DNA of 64,000 bases from Gemmatimonadota bacterium (GTDB lineage: Bacteria > Gemmatimonadota > Gemmatimonadetes > Gemmatimonadales > Gemmatimonadaceae), in assembly GCA_021324775.1 (NCBI GenBank), contig JAJPIM010000001.1, positions 53,353 to 117,352 of the forward strand, in the 5' to 3' direction. How positions within the stretch are numbered: position 1 is the first letter of the stretch; each line of letters begins with the position of its first letter. The notes under the pieces are model-generated. The model did not search any database and had not been told where the DNA came from. It worked only from the letters and a program-made list of their open reading frames with translations. Shown here in pieces: positions 18,156 through 27,781 of this stretch. A program made the position numbers and the translations under genes.

Positions 18156-18995
18156 ATGCTGATCGTCGCATTCCTGCCGCAGCCGCTGCTTCGGCATCTC
18201 CAGCGGGTCATGGCACCCGATCACGATGTCGTCGCGGTCTCCGGCTGGAACGTCCTGCGCGATGTCGTGCGCACCTCGGGTGCGGAAGTCGCCGTCGTCG
18301 ATCCGTCCACGGAACCCGCCGTCGCAGTTCCGGGCGTCCCAGCTCTTGGGATCGACGTCGTGGAGTTCGTTGCCGCGATCGTGCCGGTCGTCGTCTACGC
18401 GGTCCTCACGCCGCGAACGGCACGCTTCATGTCACACACCAACGCGTCCGCGGTGCGTCAGTTGGTGCTCCACGGCATCGATGATGACCCCGAACGCCTC
18501 CGCCAGATCATCGAAGGCCTGGGTGCCTCGGACGCCGATACGGTTCTCGTCCGCCCCATCATCGCCGCGCTCTCCGCTGCCGGCGCACCAGCCGCACTCG
18601 GCGCCGCGATCCGCCTGGTGTTCCGCACGCCCCGTCGCTTTCGGTCGGCCGAGGATCTCGCCACGGCGTCAGGCCTGAGCCGGCGCTGGGTCAATGAATG
18701 TCTCGCCGCCGCCGGTCTCGCCCCCGCCCGCATCCTCGTCATCGCGGCCCGCGTCTGGCGCGCCTACCATGACCTGCAGGTTCCGGGCGCCTCGGTCGGC
18801 ACGGTCGCGGCAAGACTCTCCTACCCGGACGTCAAGAGCTTCCGCCGGCACGCCCGCTCCTGCACCGGCATCCCGCCTTCGGAATGGAATGGCCTCACCG
18901 CCGACCAATGCACGTCCTGCCTCGCGACGCTCATCGGCGTCCCGGCCCAGCGCCCAGTCGCGCTGGTCCGCACGAGCCAGTCTCGTGATCGATGA
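18156..18995 (+). CDS. AraC-like transcriptional regulator
   Basis: 279 aa. The C-terminal third holds two helix-turn-helix units of the AraC type: FRSAEDLATASGLSRRWVNECLAAAGL and, after a linker, GTVAARLSYPDVKSFRRHAR followed by the usual TGIPPSEW close. The N-terminal part (MLIVAFLPQPLLRHLQRVM) resembles neither a cupin nor a typical receiver and may be a divergent input domain. The ATG at 18156 was chosen because the open frame before it has Arg-rich artefact composition. A P450 gene starts 37 bases downstream and a serine hydrolase follows with overlapping stop and start, so this regulator probably controls that operon. Confidence 0.8.
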   Translation: MLIVAFLPQPLLRHLQRVMAPDHDVVAVSGWNVLRDVVRTSGAEVAVVDPSTEPAVAVPGVPALGIDVVEFVAAIVPVVVYAVLTPRTARFMSHTNASAVRQLVLHGIDDDPERLRQIIEGLGASDADTVLVRPIIAALSAAGAPAALGAAIRLVFRTPRRFRSAEDLATASGLSRRWVNECLAAAGLAPARILVIAARVWRAYHDLQVPGASVGTVAARLSYPDVKSFRRHARSCTGIPPSEWNGLTADQCTSCLATLIGVPAQRPVALVRTSQSRDR

Positions 18996-19032
18996 GTAAG
19001 AGATGACCGAGTTGGCGATGAAGGAGCCCGCG

Positions 19033-20202
19033 ATGACGCCGGGACCACACGTCCGCCTCAGCGATCTCGCGATCGATCCCTATCCGATCCTGGCGCGTCT
19101 CCGCGAGACGACGCCGGTCGCGTGGGTCGCGGAAACACGGATGTGGTTCGTGACGCGCCGCGCCGACGTGCTCTCGGTCCTGCGCGACCCGGAGACCTAC
19201 CGCACTGACTCCCCCCGCTCGACGATCCGCGACACGTTCGGCACGCAGATGCTGAGCGCCGAAGGTGACCTCCACCGGCGGTACAAGAGCCAGTGCAACC
19301 CGCCGTTCAACATGCGATCGGTCCAGTCGCACGCGATGCCGCTCATCACGGCGCACACCGATGCGCTCATCGATGCGTTCGGCAACCAGCGCTCCGCCGA
19401 CCTCCGCCCCGCCATCGCCAGCCAGCTCGCGGTCTTCACGGTCGCGTCGATGCTCGGCATCCCCCCGCATCTGCACGCCCGCATCCTGGACTGGTACGCC
19501 AGTTTCGCCGCGGCCCTCGCGAATTTCACCTGGGATGAACAGGTCCGCGCCCGCGGCCATGCCAGCGCCCGTGAGTTCCAGGACGCGATCACGCCAGTCC
19601 TCCATGATCTCCATCACGCCGCAGACCCATCGCTCCTCGGCGCCCTCTCTCGAGCGGGGCCCGCCCGGCTCACGGATCCCGAGATCATCTCCAACGCGCT
19701 CATCGTCCTCTTCGGCGGCATTGAAACGACGGAATCCACGATTCTCAATGTCATGTGGACGCTGCTCTCACACCCGGCAGCCCTCGCCGCGATCCGCGGC
19801 AACTGGTCGCTGCTGCCGGCCGCGATCGAGGAAGCGATGCGCTGGGAGCCAGCGGTCCAATCCTGCACCCGCCACCTCGAGCAGCCCGCCACGCTACACG
19901 GCACAACCCTCCCGGCCGGCGCCACTGTCCAATGCATGCTCGGCGCCGCGAACCGCGACCCCGCCCACTTCCCGGACCCCGATCGCTACGACATGACGCG
20001 CGCAAACGCCGGCGACCACCTGTCGTTCGGGGCAGGCAAGCATTTCTGCCTGGGCGCCGCGCTCGCCGGCGCCGAGGTCCAGGTGGCAGCCACACGTTTG
20101 CTGCAGCGCTGCCCCGCGCTGCGGCTCGACCCGGACCGCCCCAGCGCACCCCGCGGTTTCGAGTTCCGCGCTCCGCCCACGCTGCACGTGCTGGTCGCCT
20201 GA
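19033..20202 (+). CDS. Cytochrome P450
   Basis: 389 aa, soluble bacterial type. The family's haem signature is present as FGAGKHFCLGAALA, with ligand Cys about 339, along with the I-helix motif LFGGIETTEST (acid-Thr pair for oxygen activation) and the K-helix ExxR (EEAMRW). It should hydroxylate an unknown small molecule with electrons from a ferredoxin or flavodoxin, neither of which is encoded nearby. The ATG at 19033 has a perfect AAGGAG six bases upstream; an ATG at 19003 would add 10 residues but lacks a spaced site. It sits between the AraC-like regulator and a serine hydrolase whose ATG overlaps its TGA. Confidence 0.93.
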   Translation: MTPGPHVRLSDLAIDPYPILARLRETTPVAWVAETRMWFVTRRADVLSVLRDPETYRTDSPRSTIRDTFGTQMLSAEGDLHRRYKSQCNPPFNMRSVQSHAMPLITAHTDALIDAFGNQRSADLRPAIASQLAVFTVASMLGIPPHLHARILDWYASFAAALANFTWDEQVRARGHASAREFQDAITPVLHDLHHAADPSLLGALSRAGPARLTDPEIISNALIVLFGGIETTESTILNVMWTLLSHPAALAAIRGNWSLLPAAIEEAMRWEPAVQSCTRHLEQPATLHGTTLPAGATVQCMLGAANRDPAHFPDPDRYDMTRANAGDHLSFGAGKHFCLGAALAGAEVQVAATRLLQRCPALRLDPDRPSAPRGFEFRAPPTLHVLVA

Positions 20203-21359
20203 TGCACCGGTTCTTCTCCTTGCTCCTTTCTCCTTTCGGCTCTTGCGCTCTGCGAGCCGCGGCAGCAGTCTGCCTCGCCGGTGCCATCGCATGCAGCGAT
20301 GGCCCCACCGCTCCTCTCAACGCGTCGGCCCTCCACCCGCTCGACCTCTCGGCTGAGTGGACACCCACGTCGCCGGGCGCGGAACACGTGGACTCTGCCG
20401 GGCTGGCGGCGGCGTTCGCGCAGAGCGGCAATGTCCCGTCGCTCACGAGTGTCGTCGTCGTCCGCCACAGTCACCTCGTGGGCGAGCGGTACCTGGCGCC
20501 AGGAGGACCGGATTCGGCCTACTCGCTCCGCTCGGTCACCAAGAGCGTGATGTCGCTGCTCGTCGGCATCGCGATCCATGAGGGACACGTACCCGGTACC
20601 ACGACGACGCTGGCCACCTACTTCGAGCCACCGCTCCCCGTGCTCGATCCCACAAAGCGATCGATCAGCATCCAGGATCTGCTGACGATGACCAGCGGTT
20701 TCCAGTGGGACGAGGAGGACAGTGTCGCGCTGTACGACGAATGGGTCACCTCGCCGAACGAGATCACGTTTCTGACCAACCGCCCCCTCGTCTGCGCCCC
20801 CGGCCAGTGCTGGAACTACAACTCCGCCGCCGTCCACCTCCTGTCGGTCATTCTTTCGCGCGCCATCCCCGTGGGAACCGCCGCGTACGCAAATGATGTG
20901 CTGTTCAAGCCGCTCGGCATCCATTCCGCGCATTGGGAGGTGTTCGGCGACGGCTACCCCAACGGCGGGGCCGGCTTGTACCTGCGCCCGCGAGACATGG
21001 CCAAGATCGGGGCGCTCGTCCTACAGCGGGGCATGTCAGGACAGACCACCGTCGTCCCCGCGAGCTGGATCGGACAATCCACCGGGATGCTGTGGCAAAC
21101 GAACGCCGACGAGGTGCTGGAGCCCACCGGACAACTCGGCTACGGCGATCTCTGGTGGGTCGGCCACACGGGCTCCCACCGCCTCGTCCTGGCATGGGGA
21201 TACGGTGGCCAGTTCATCTGGATCGTTCCCGATCTCGACCTCGTCGTGGTCACGACCGCCGCATGGCAGAATCTCGGCAACGCCGCGCCGTTCTTCGACG
21301 CAAACGACATCGCCATTTTCATCGCGAACCAAATCATGCCGGCGGTACACCCCGATTAA
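20202..21359 (+). CDS. Serine hydrolase of the beta-lactamase/penicillin-binding (class C) family
   Basis: 385 aa, exported. Signal peptide (FFSLLLSPFGSCALRAAAAV) ending near A-I-A-C, perhaps a lipobox. The class C fold motifs are visible: S-x-x-K as SVTKS (Ser 111, Lys 114), Y-x-N as NYNSAAV, and HTG in WWVGHTGSHR in place of KTG. The family includes esterases, D-peptidases and beta-lactamases, so the exact role is open. The ATG shares bases with the P450 stop (TGATG), which indicates co-translation. The signal peptide is partly encoded by a pyrimidine-rich run like the intergenic tracts. A probable terminator follows the TAA. Confidence 0.88.
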   Translation: MHRFFSLLLSPFGSCALRAAAAVCLAGAIACSDGPTAPLNASALHPLDLSAEWTPTSPGAEHVDSAGLAAAFAQSGNVPSLTSVVVVRHSHLVGERYLAPGGPDSAYSLRSVTKSVMSLLVGIAIHEGHVPGTTTTLATYFEPPLPVLDPTKRSISIQDLLTMTSGFQWDEEDSVALYDEWVTSPNEITFLTNRPLVCAPGQCWNYNSAAVHLLSVILSRAIPVGTAAYANDVLFKPLGIHSAHWEVFGDGYPNGGAGLYLRPRDMAKIGALVLQRGMSGQTTVVPASWIGQSTGMLWQTNADEVLEPTGQLGYGDLWWVGHTGSHRLVLAWGYGGQFIWIVPDLDLVVVTTAAWQNLGNAAPFFDANDIAIFIANQIMPAVHPD

Positions 21360-21384
21360 GAGAGGTTTTTGTCTCTTTCTTTTT
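21358..21384 (+). terminator. Probable intrinsic terminator after the serine hydrolase
   Basis: AAGAGA (overlapping the TAA stop) can pair with TCTCTT across an eight-base loop and is followed by TCTTTTT. The stem is short and AT-rich, so strength is uncertain. Confidence 0.5.
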
Positions 21385-21408
21385 GTCTCTACCGCCGGTG
21401 GCGCTAGC

Positions 21409-21460
21409 CCCTAATCCCTAATCCCTAGTCCCTAGTCCCTAGTCCCTAGTCCCTAATCCC
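21409..21460. repeat. CCCTAAT/CCCTAGT heptad array, G-quadruplex-capable
   Basis: Seven adjacent heptads: CCCTAAT twice, CCCTAGT four times, CCCTAAT once, then CCCC. The minus strand therefore has eight runs of three or more G spaced by four bases, matching the usual G4 motif. It lies between the convergent serine hydrolase and sthA genes. Confidence 0.92.
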
Positions 21461-21471
21461 CACCGCCCGCC

Positions 21472-22869
21472 TCAAGCCCGCAACTTATTCGCCGCATTGA
21501 GCGCGGCAACTTTGTAGCACTCCGCGAGTGTCGGGTAGTTGAACACGGTGTCGAGGAAGTAGTCGAGCCCCGCCCCAAGACCCAACACCGCCTGCCCGAT
21601 GTGCAGCAACTCAGTCGCTCCCGTCCCGATGATGTGCACGCCCAATAGCCGCCGGTCATCGCGATGGAACAGCATCTTGAATAATCCGCTCTCGTCGCCG
21701 ACGATCTGCCCTCGCGCGATCTCCCGGTAGCGCGCCACACCGACCTCGTACGGCACCTTCTGCGTGGTGAGCTGTTGCTCCGTCGCTCCCACCATCCCGA
21801 TCTCCGGGATCGCGTAAATCCCGATCGGAAAGTGCGCCGCCATCGGCCTCGCGGGCGCGCCCAGCGCGCAGCAGGCTGCCAACCGTCCCTGCTCGCTCGA
21901 TGTCGCCGCGAGACTCGGATACCCGATCACGTCCCCGGCCGCGAAGATGTGCGGCACCGTCGTCCGAAACTGCGCGTCGACCGCGAGACGCCCGCGAGCG
22001 TCCGCGGCGAGCCCCGCGCGATCGAGTCCAAGCCCCGCCGTCGCGCCCGTCCGCCCCACGGAGAACAGCACGGCGTCGGACACGATCCGTTTTCCGGATT
22101 CGAGCGCGATCGCGATCCGCGACGAGGCGCCGTTCGTACGCTCGATATGGGCGACGGCCTCTCCGCATCGGAATGTCACGTTCCGTTTGCGCATCTGATG
22201 CATCAGCTCGTCCACGATCTCCGCATCGAGAAACTCGAGCGGCCGCTCGCGGCGGTCCACGAGCGTGACTTCCGTCGCCCCCAATGCCGCGAACATCGAG
22301 GCGTACTCGATGCCGACGACTCCCGCCCCGACGACAGTCAGGCTGCGCGGGATCCGTGTCAGTTTCCCGATGTCGTCGCTGGTCAGCACGGTCGTTCCAT
22401 CCACGGCGACGCCAGGCGGTGCGGCGGGAAGGGTCCCCACCGCGATCACGATGTTGCCCGCCGTCACATCACGCGACGCGCCTGCCGACTCCACCCGCAC
22501 GGTGTGATCGTCCACGAACGACGCGCGGCCGCCTAGCACATCCACGCCGTTCCGGCGAAGCTGGTGGACGAGGACGTCCATCTCGCGGCGCACGACGTCG
22601 TCCACGCGCGAGAGGAGTTGCGCGGCCGTGGGAAGCGGCACGGCCCGCACCAGCCCCTGGCGCCCCAACGCCTCCACGGCGCTCGTGACCGAGATGACGG
22701 CTTCACGAAATGTCTTGCTGGGAATCGTCCCCGATTCGAGGCAAACACCCCCGATGCCCGCCTGCTGCTCGATGATCGCCGCCCGCTTCCCCAGCTTGGC
22801 GGCCTGCACTGCCGCGCGCTGGCCAGCCGGCCCGCTGCCTATCGCCAGGAGATCGAAGTCAAATGCCAC
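21472..22869 (-). CDS. sthA: Si-specific NAD(P)+ transhydrogenase
   Basis: 465 aa. A soluble FAD enzyme that balances NADPH and NADH. It has the N-terminal FAD site (LLAIGSGPAGQRAAVQAAKLG), the NAD(P) site (LTVVGAGVVGIEYASMFAALG), and GRTGATAGLGLD / IFAAGDVIGYPSLA near the second FAD contact. The position of the redox disulfide in lipoamide dehydrogenases reads GVCLESGTIPSKTF: only one Cys is present, as expected for the transhydrogenase and not for a dithiol reductase. Length and C-terminal dimer domain match. It is convergent with the serine hydrolase, and the G-rich heptads lie just past its stop. Confidence 0.93.
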   Translation of the reverse strand: MAFDFDLLAIGSGPAGQRAAVQAAKLGKRAAIIEQQAGIGGVCLESGTIPSKTFREAVISVTSAVEALGRQGLVRAVPLPTAAQLLSRVDDVVRREMDVLVHQLRRNGVDVLGGRASFVDDHTVRVESAGASRDVTAGNIVIAVGTLPAAPPGVAVDGTTVLTSDDIGKLTRIPRSLTVVGAGVVGIEYASMFAALGATEVTLVDRRERPLEFLDAEIVDELMHQMRKRNVTFRCGEAVAHIERTNGASSRIAIALESGKRIVSDAVLFSVGRTGATAGLGLDRAGLAADARGRLAVDAQFRTTVPHIFAAGDVIGYPSLAATSSEQGRLAACCALGAPARPMAAHFPIGIYAIPEIGMVGATEQQLTTQKVPYEVGVARYREIARGQIVGDESGLFKMLFHRDDRRLLGVHIIGTGATELLHIGQAVLGLGAGLDYFLDTVFNYPTLAECYKVAALNAANKLRA

Positions 22870-22980
22870 GCGGCCGAATATATTCCCCCTGCGTCACAAT
22901 GTGGCTTCAGTCGTGCACGGGCGCGGTGACAGCCGGCCGCTACCGCCCTCCCGCCCGGCCACCCGTTCGGGATAGTGCGC

Positions 22981-24873
22981 ATGTCTGCCCACCGCGACAC
23001 CCCGCCCCGTCCCTATCCCGCCATCCGAGTCGGTGTCGTCGGCCACCGCCTTGCCGCACTGACCGACGCCGGCACGGACATCTCCCGGCTGCGCACGACG
23101 CTCCACACGCTGCTCGATCGGATCCAGACGACAGCTCGCGACACCGCGGGCGAGCACCCCGGGGTCTTCGCCGGCCCGGCGCGGCTCCGCGTCATCTCGC
23201 CTCTCGCCGAGGGCACCGACCAGTTGGTCGCGGCGGAAGCGCTCCAGTTGGGGTACGCGCTCCACGTCCCCCTTCCATGTCCCGTCGCCACCTACGTGGC
23301 GGCCTTTCAGACTTCCCCGCCCGGCTCCGGCGAGGACCCGCGCACGGCGTTCGCCCGCTTGTTCGAGCAGGCGCAGAGCGTACAGATACTCGACGACTCA
23401 CCCGCGGCGACGCTCGGCCCAGCCGCGTATGCCGCCGTGGGACGCAGTCTGCTCCGTCACACGGATGTGCTGATCGCGGTCTGGGACGGCGCACCCGCTA
23501 TAGGCCCCGGTGGCACCGGCGAGGTCGTGCACCAGGCGCGCATGTGGCAGTTGCCCGTCGTGCGAATCGATCCCCAGCGCTCCGGCGAATGGACCTTCGA
23601 GCCCAATACAAAGACTCCCGCGCGACAAACGCTCGAGGGCACGATTCAGGATCTGCTGCGGCCACCAGTTGCCGGCGATGCGGGGCAGACTGCGCGCAAG
23701 GGCAAACGCGCACCGCTGTCTCCTCTGGCCGAATACCTCGCCACCCACCCACGGCCGGGCATCGGCGGATCGTTTGCCCTGACCACCCGGTGGGTGGCCG
23801 GCATGCTGCTACCGCTCCCGATCGTGACGCTGGGACGCGCGACGATCCACCGCGCACGCCTGGAGTGGCGCGCGCTGTGGAAGCACGCGGATCCCTCACT
23901 CGTGCACCCCATCGATCACGGTCTCGAAGAGTTCTACGTGTGGGCAGAAGGTCTCGGTAACCGCTATGGCACGCTCCACCGCGATGCGTCCGCCACGCCG
24001 TACCTACTCGCGCCGTTTGCCGTCCTGCTCGCGCTACTCGCGCACTGGGGCGAAACGCTGATCGGCGGTCACGCGGCTGCCGCGTTTGGATGGGCCGAGG
24101 TACTCGTGCTCCTCGGGATCGTCGCCCTCTATCGGCGGGCTGTCGCGCACCGCTACCACGACCGGTGGATCGATTACCGGTCGCTGGCCGAGGAATTTCG
24201 GCAGTTGGCGTTCCTCTGGCCGCTCGGTCGGCCGCTCCCGGTCGTCGAGCTGGTCGGGGAGACGGAAGGCGAAGCATCGCGGTTCGCGTGGGTCGGTTGG
24301 TACGTCCGCGCGGTCGTACGCGACCTCGGTCTTTGCCCCGGCACGTGGACGCCCGAGCATCTGGCGAGGCTGCGAGATGTCCTCGCCAACCAGTTCATCG
24401 CGAGCCAGATCGACTACCACACGCGGACGGCCGAGCGATTCGAGCATGTCAGCACCCGCCTCGAGCGGATAACGGTGTGGACGTTCATCTGCGCGCTCGT
24501 CATCGGCCTGCTCCATATCCTGGTCTTCGGCGGCGACGCTCCCATCGAGACGGCGCTCTCCTACTCGGCCTCACCCATCATCAAGTCGCCGGCGTGGCAA
24601 GTGCTCGCCATCTTCGGCGCGATCATGGCCATCTACCTGCCCGCCCTCGGCGCAGCCGTGCACGGCTTCCTGAGCCAGGGGGATTTCCGCAACCTCGCGC
24701 ACCGGTCGGAACGCATGCGCGAGCACCTCTCGCCGCTCGCCGCCGAAATCGCACGCGCGCCCTTGCGCTTCGAGGACCTGGGTGTCGCCGCGGAAAAGGC
24801 CGCCGCCGTCATGCGCGATGAGGTGGTCTACTGGCGCGTGTTCGTCCGCCTCAAACCCCCGGAACTCGTGTAA
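22981..24873 (+). CDS. SLOG-domain protein with C-terminal membrane (SLATT-like) region, copy 1
   Basis: 630 aa. Residues 1-210 form a Rossmann-like SLOG domain, a family that binds nucleotide-derived ligands: AIRVGVVGHR, ISPLAEGTDQLVAAEALQLG, AYAAVGRSLLRHTDVLIAVWDG and GPGGTGEVVHQA, with the GGT loop expected at the ligand site. Four hydrophobic helices follow (about 340-356, 366-384, 497-517, 537-560), separated by an amphipathic part containing YHDRWIDYRSLAEEFRQLAFLWPLGR and a YHTRTAERF helix, resembling SLATT-type effectors. The C-terminal MRDEVVYWRVFVRLKPPEL is shared with the paralogue at 29186. The ATG at 22981 lines up with that paralogue's start. Possible role: ligand-gated membrane effector or sensor (inference). 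Confidence 0.78.
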   Translation: MSAHRDTPPRPYPAIRVGVVGHRLAALTDAGTDISRLRTTLHTLLDRIQTTARDTAGEHPGVFAGPARLRVISPLAEGTDQLVAAEALQLGYALHVPLPCPVATYVAAFQTSPPGSGEDPRTAFARLFEQAQSVQILDDSPAATLGPAAYAAVGRSLLRHTDVLIAVWDGAPAIGPGGTGEVVHQARMWQLPVVRIDPQRSGEWTFEPNTKTPARQTLEGTIQDLLRPPVAGDAGQTARKGKRAPLSPLAEYLATHPRPGIGGSFALTTRWVAGMLLPLPIVTLGRATIHRARLEWRALWKHADPSLVHPIDHGLEEFYVWAEGLGNRYGTLHRDASATPYLLAPFAVLLALLAHWGETLIGGHAAAAFGWAEVLVLLGIVALYRRAVAHRYHDRWIDYRSLAEEFRQLAFLWPLGRPLPVVELVGETEGEASRFAWVGWYVRAVVRDLGLCPGTWTPEHLARLRDVLANQFIASQIDYHTRTAERFEHVSTRLERITVWTFICALVIGLLHILVFGGDAPIETALSYSASPIIKSPAWQVLAIFGAIMAIYLPALGAAVHGFLSQGDFRNLAHRSERMREHLSPLAAEIARAPLRFEDLGVAAEKAAAVMRDEVVYWRVFVRLKPPELV

Positions 24874-24976
24874 GCCACCCTTAGCGAACCAATGCGCCGG
24901 GCGCCGTGTCCAACAGTCCTGAGTCAGCCCGCAAGACTCTGACGCCCCAGACTCTGGCTCGCCGAGCACTCTCCGC

Positions 24977-25438
24977 ATGCGACTCACGCTCTCCATCAAT
25001 GGACAGGCACGTGAGGCAGATGTCCCCGCCGATACCCCACTACTCTGGGTACTCCGCGACGCACTCGCCCTGACCGGCACCAAGTTCGGCTGCGGCATCG
25101 GCGCCTGCGGTGCATGCACGGTGCTTCTGGATGGCGTCGCCACGCGATCCTGCCAGCTCCCCGTCACCGGAGCCGTAGGTAAACCGGTCACCACGATCGA
25201 AGGGCTGTCGGCCGCAGGTGGCCGCCGGCTGCAGGCCGCATGGCTGCACGAAGACGTCGCGCAATGCGGCTACTGCCAGGCCGGCCAGTTGATGGCCGCC
25301 GCCAGCCTGCTCGCCCGCACGCCACACCCAACCGACGCCGAGATCGATGCAGCGATGGCAGGCAACATCTGCCGGTGCGGGACATACGGGCGCATCCGCC
25401 GAGCGATTCATCGCGCGGCGGAGCCCGCCTCCACGTGA
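24977..25438 (+). CDS. Two-[2Fe-2S] small subunit of a molybdopterin oxidoreductase (IorA-like)
   Basis: 153 aa. Electron-transfer subunit of the xanthine oxidase superfamily. The plant-type cluster ligands are in [18 protein letters not shown] plus a later Cys (RSCQLP), and the second cluster is in QCGYCQAGQ and [15 protein letters not shown]. Length and the CRCGTY ending match isoquinoline 1-oxidoreductase and aldehyde oxidase small subunits that lack an FAD subunit. Its TGA overlaps the GTG of the large-subunit gene, so the two are made together. The pair lies between the first SLOG gene and the TIR gene, with no evident functional link to either. Confidence 0.9.
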   Translation: MRLTLSINGQAREADVPADTPLLWVLRDALALTGTKFGCGIGACGACTVLLDGVATRSCQLPVTGAVGKPVTTIEGLSAAGGRRLQAAWLHEDVAQCGYCQAGQLMAAASLLARTPHPTDAEIDAAMAGNICRCGTYGRIRRAIHRAAEPAST

Positions 25439-27678
25439 ACACCGCCGCGCCGATCTCGCGACGGCACTTTTGCCGCGTCACGGCGCTCGCCTCCGGTGCG
25501 CTGCTGGTCCACGTACAGGCACTTGGTGAAATCGCTGTACGACGGCGCGACCACAACGCGAAGGCCACTCCGTTTTCGCCCGGCGCGTTCGTCAGCATCG
25601 ATCCCAACGGACAGATCACCATCATCGTCGCACGCCCCGAGATCGGACAGGGCGTCCGCACCTCGCTGCCGATGCTGGTAGCGGAAGAGATGGATGCCGA
25701 CTGGGCGTCGATCCGCGTCGAGCAGGCCGAAGGCGTCGACGCGGCCGCGTACGGCGATCAGTACGCCGGCGGCAGCCAGAGTGTCCGCAACGGATGGGAT
25801 CCGCTGCGACGCGCTGGTGCCCTCGCACGCACGATGCTGGTCGCCGCAGCCGCGAGCCAGTGGGGTGTCGATCCGTCGTCGTGCACGACATCCCACAGTA
25901 CGGTCCACCACCCGCCAACCGGACGGCGCCTCTCCTACGGAGTGCTCACGACCGCGGCCGCCCAGCTCCCGGTTCCAACCGATGTCACGCTCAAGAACCC
26001 GGCCGCCTATTCGATCATCGGCCACCCCACCCGGCAGGTCGATGGCGACGCGATCGTCCATGGCACCGAGCGCTTCGGCATCGATGTCCGCATCCCGGGG
26101 ATGCGGGTCGCGTCCGTCGAGCGCGCGCCGGTGATCGGAGCTCGCGTCCTCTCGGTGGATGATGCCGCCGCACGTGCCATCCCCGGCGTGCGAGATGTCA
26201 TCACGATCGACGCGGACGCGCTCCCCGGCTTCGGCGACAACAGCCCCCGCCCCCCGAACGGGGTCGCAGTGATCGCGGACTCTACCTGGATCGCGCTCAA
26301 AGGCCGCCGGGCACTGCGCGTCACCTGGTCCGCCGGCGCTGCCGCAGAAGATTCCGCGGACAGACGCGCCGAGTGCCAGCGGCTGGCTGCGCTTCCGCCC
26401 GAGCGCGTCGTCCGCAACGACGGCGATGTCGTCCGAGCGTTTGTCGGCGCCGCACGCACGCTCGAAGCCGTGTACGAGCTGCCGCTGGTCGCCCATGCAC
26501 CGATGGAGCCAATGAATTGCGTGGCCGATGTCCGCGCCGATCGCTGTGACATCTGGGCCCCCACCCAGAACCCGGCCGGCGCCCGTGATGTCGCGGCCCG
26601 CATCACTGGACTGCCGCCTGCCGCGGTGACCGTTCACATCACCCGCAGCGGCGGTGGCTTTGGCCGCCGATTCTATTCCGATTTCGTCGGCGAGGCGGCC
26701 GCACTGTCACGGGCGATCCGTGGTCCCGTGCAGGTGGTGTGGACGCGCGAGGATGACATCCAGCACGATTTTTACCGCCCTGCGTCGTGTCACGTCATGC
26801 GCGGCGCCCTGGACGATCGCGGCCAGATCGTCGCGTGGTCGCAGTACCTGATCAATGCGCAGCGCGGTGAGTTCCTGCGATGGCAACTCCCAGCAGGCGT
26901 CACGAGCCTACCCGCTGGCGATGAGCTCGGCCCGTATGACTTTCCCGCCGGCTTCGTCCCCAACCTCCGCTTGGCCGCGACGGCTCTCCACTCGCCCGTC
27001 CCGCTGGGCCAGTGGCGATCGGTCGAAGAATCCACGAATGTCTTCGTGTATCAGTGCTTCATCGACGAGCTCGCCCATCTCGCGGGGCGGGATCCCCTCG
27101 ACTACCGCCTCGCGCTCATCGGGGCCTCTACCACGATGCCACTCGAAGGCCGTGGGAGCTACGACGCCCAGCGCCTGCGCCACGTCTTCGAGCTGGCCGC
27201 GCGGGAGGCGAGATGGGGCACACCACTGCCAGCCGGCATGGGGCGCGGCATCGCGGGTGCATACGCCAATCACGCATACGTTGCGATGGTCGCGGAGGTC
27301 GAGGTGGACAGCCAGCGCGACATCCACGTCCACCGCATCGTCGCCGCCGCCGACCTCGGCACGGTCGTCAACCCACTCGGCGCCGCCGCCCAGATCGAAG
27401 GCTCCATCATCTTCGGTCTCTCGGCCGCCCTCAAGCACGAGATCACGGTCGCCAAGGGGCGAGTCACCCAGAGCAACTTCACGGACTTCCCGGTGATCCG
27501 CATGAACGAGGCGCCAACGATCGAGTTGCACTTCCTCCGGAGCGCCGGCCCGCCCCTCAGCGGCGGTGAGCCCGGAGTGCCCGCCACCGCACCCGCTGTC
27601 GCCAATGCGATCTTCGCGGCGACCGGAATCCGCGTCCGCCGGCTCCCCATTCGCCGAGTGGATCTGGCCGCGTCGTAG
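25435..27678 (+). CDS. Molybdopterin-binding large subunit (IorB-like), Tat-exported
   Basis: 747 aa. Catalytic subunit for hydroxylation of an aldehyde or N-heterocycle, with electrons passed to the Fe-S subunit. A twin-arginine signal is present ([20 protein letters not shown]). Molybdopterin contacts appear as [29 protein letters not shown] and the C-terminal [22 protein letters not shown], whose Glu is the expected catalytic base in the family. The GTG at 25435 overlaps the small-subunit TGA by four bases. Longer upstream frame translates to an Arg-rich artefact. Usual partners (a cytochrome c, XdhC chaperones) are absent here. The physiological substrate is unknown. Confidence 0.9.
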   Translation: MNTAAPISRRHFCRVTALASGALLVHVQALGEIAVRRRDHNAKATPFSPGAFVSIDPNGQITIIVARPEIGQGVRTSLPMLVAEEMDADWASIRVEQAEGVDAAAYGDQYAGGSQSVRNGWDPLRRAGALARTMLVAAAASQWGVDPSSCTTSHSTVHHPPTGRRLSYGVLTTAAAQLPVPTDVTLKNPAAYSIIGHPTRQVDGDAIVHGTERFGIDVRIPGMRVASVERAPVIGARVLSVDDAAARAIPGVRDVITIDADALPGFGDNSPRPPNGVAVIADSTWIALKGRRALRVTWSAGAAAEDSADRRAECQRLAALPPERVVRNDGDVVRAFVGAARTLEAVYELPLVAHAPMEPMNCVADVRADRCDIWAPTQNPAGARDVAARITGLPPAAVTVHITRSGGGFGRRFYSDFVGEAAALSRAIRGPVQVVWTREDDIQHDFYRPASCHVMRGALDDRGQIVAWSQYLINAQRGEFLRWQLPAGVTSLPAGDELGPYDFPAGFVPNLRLAATALHSPVPLGQWRSVEESTNVFVYQCFIDELAHLAGRDPLDYRLALIGASTTMPLEGRGSYDAQRLRHVFELAAREARWGTPLPAGMGRGIAGAYANHAYVAMVAEVEVDSQRDIHVHRIVAAADLGTVVNPLGAAAQIEGSIIFGLSAALKHEITVAKGRVTQSNFTDFPVIRMNEAPTIELHFLRSAGPPLSGGEPGVPATAPAVANAIFAATGIRVRRLPIRRVDLAAS

Positions 27679-27742
27679 CCACGCCGCAAACAGCCCGGAG
27701 GCCGCCACTCTCCGGCGGTCAGTGCGTTGGCTCTTTTGTTGG

Positions 27743-27775
27743 TTTCTCCTCTCTCCTTTCTCCTCTCTCGCTCTT
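27743..27775 (-). repeat. Purine tract just past the TIR gene
   Basis: Minus-strand run with GAGAGAGGAGAAAGGAGAGAG. It starts about seven bases after the TGA of the TIR gene, not flush with it. Confidence 0.6.
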
Positions 27776-27781
27776 ATGCGG

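Noticed and set aside
24977..27678. Oxidoreductase pair as part of the SLOG/TIR system
   Set aside because: The subunits are complete, of normal type, and on their own coupled operon. Nothing in the sequence connects them to signalling apart from location.
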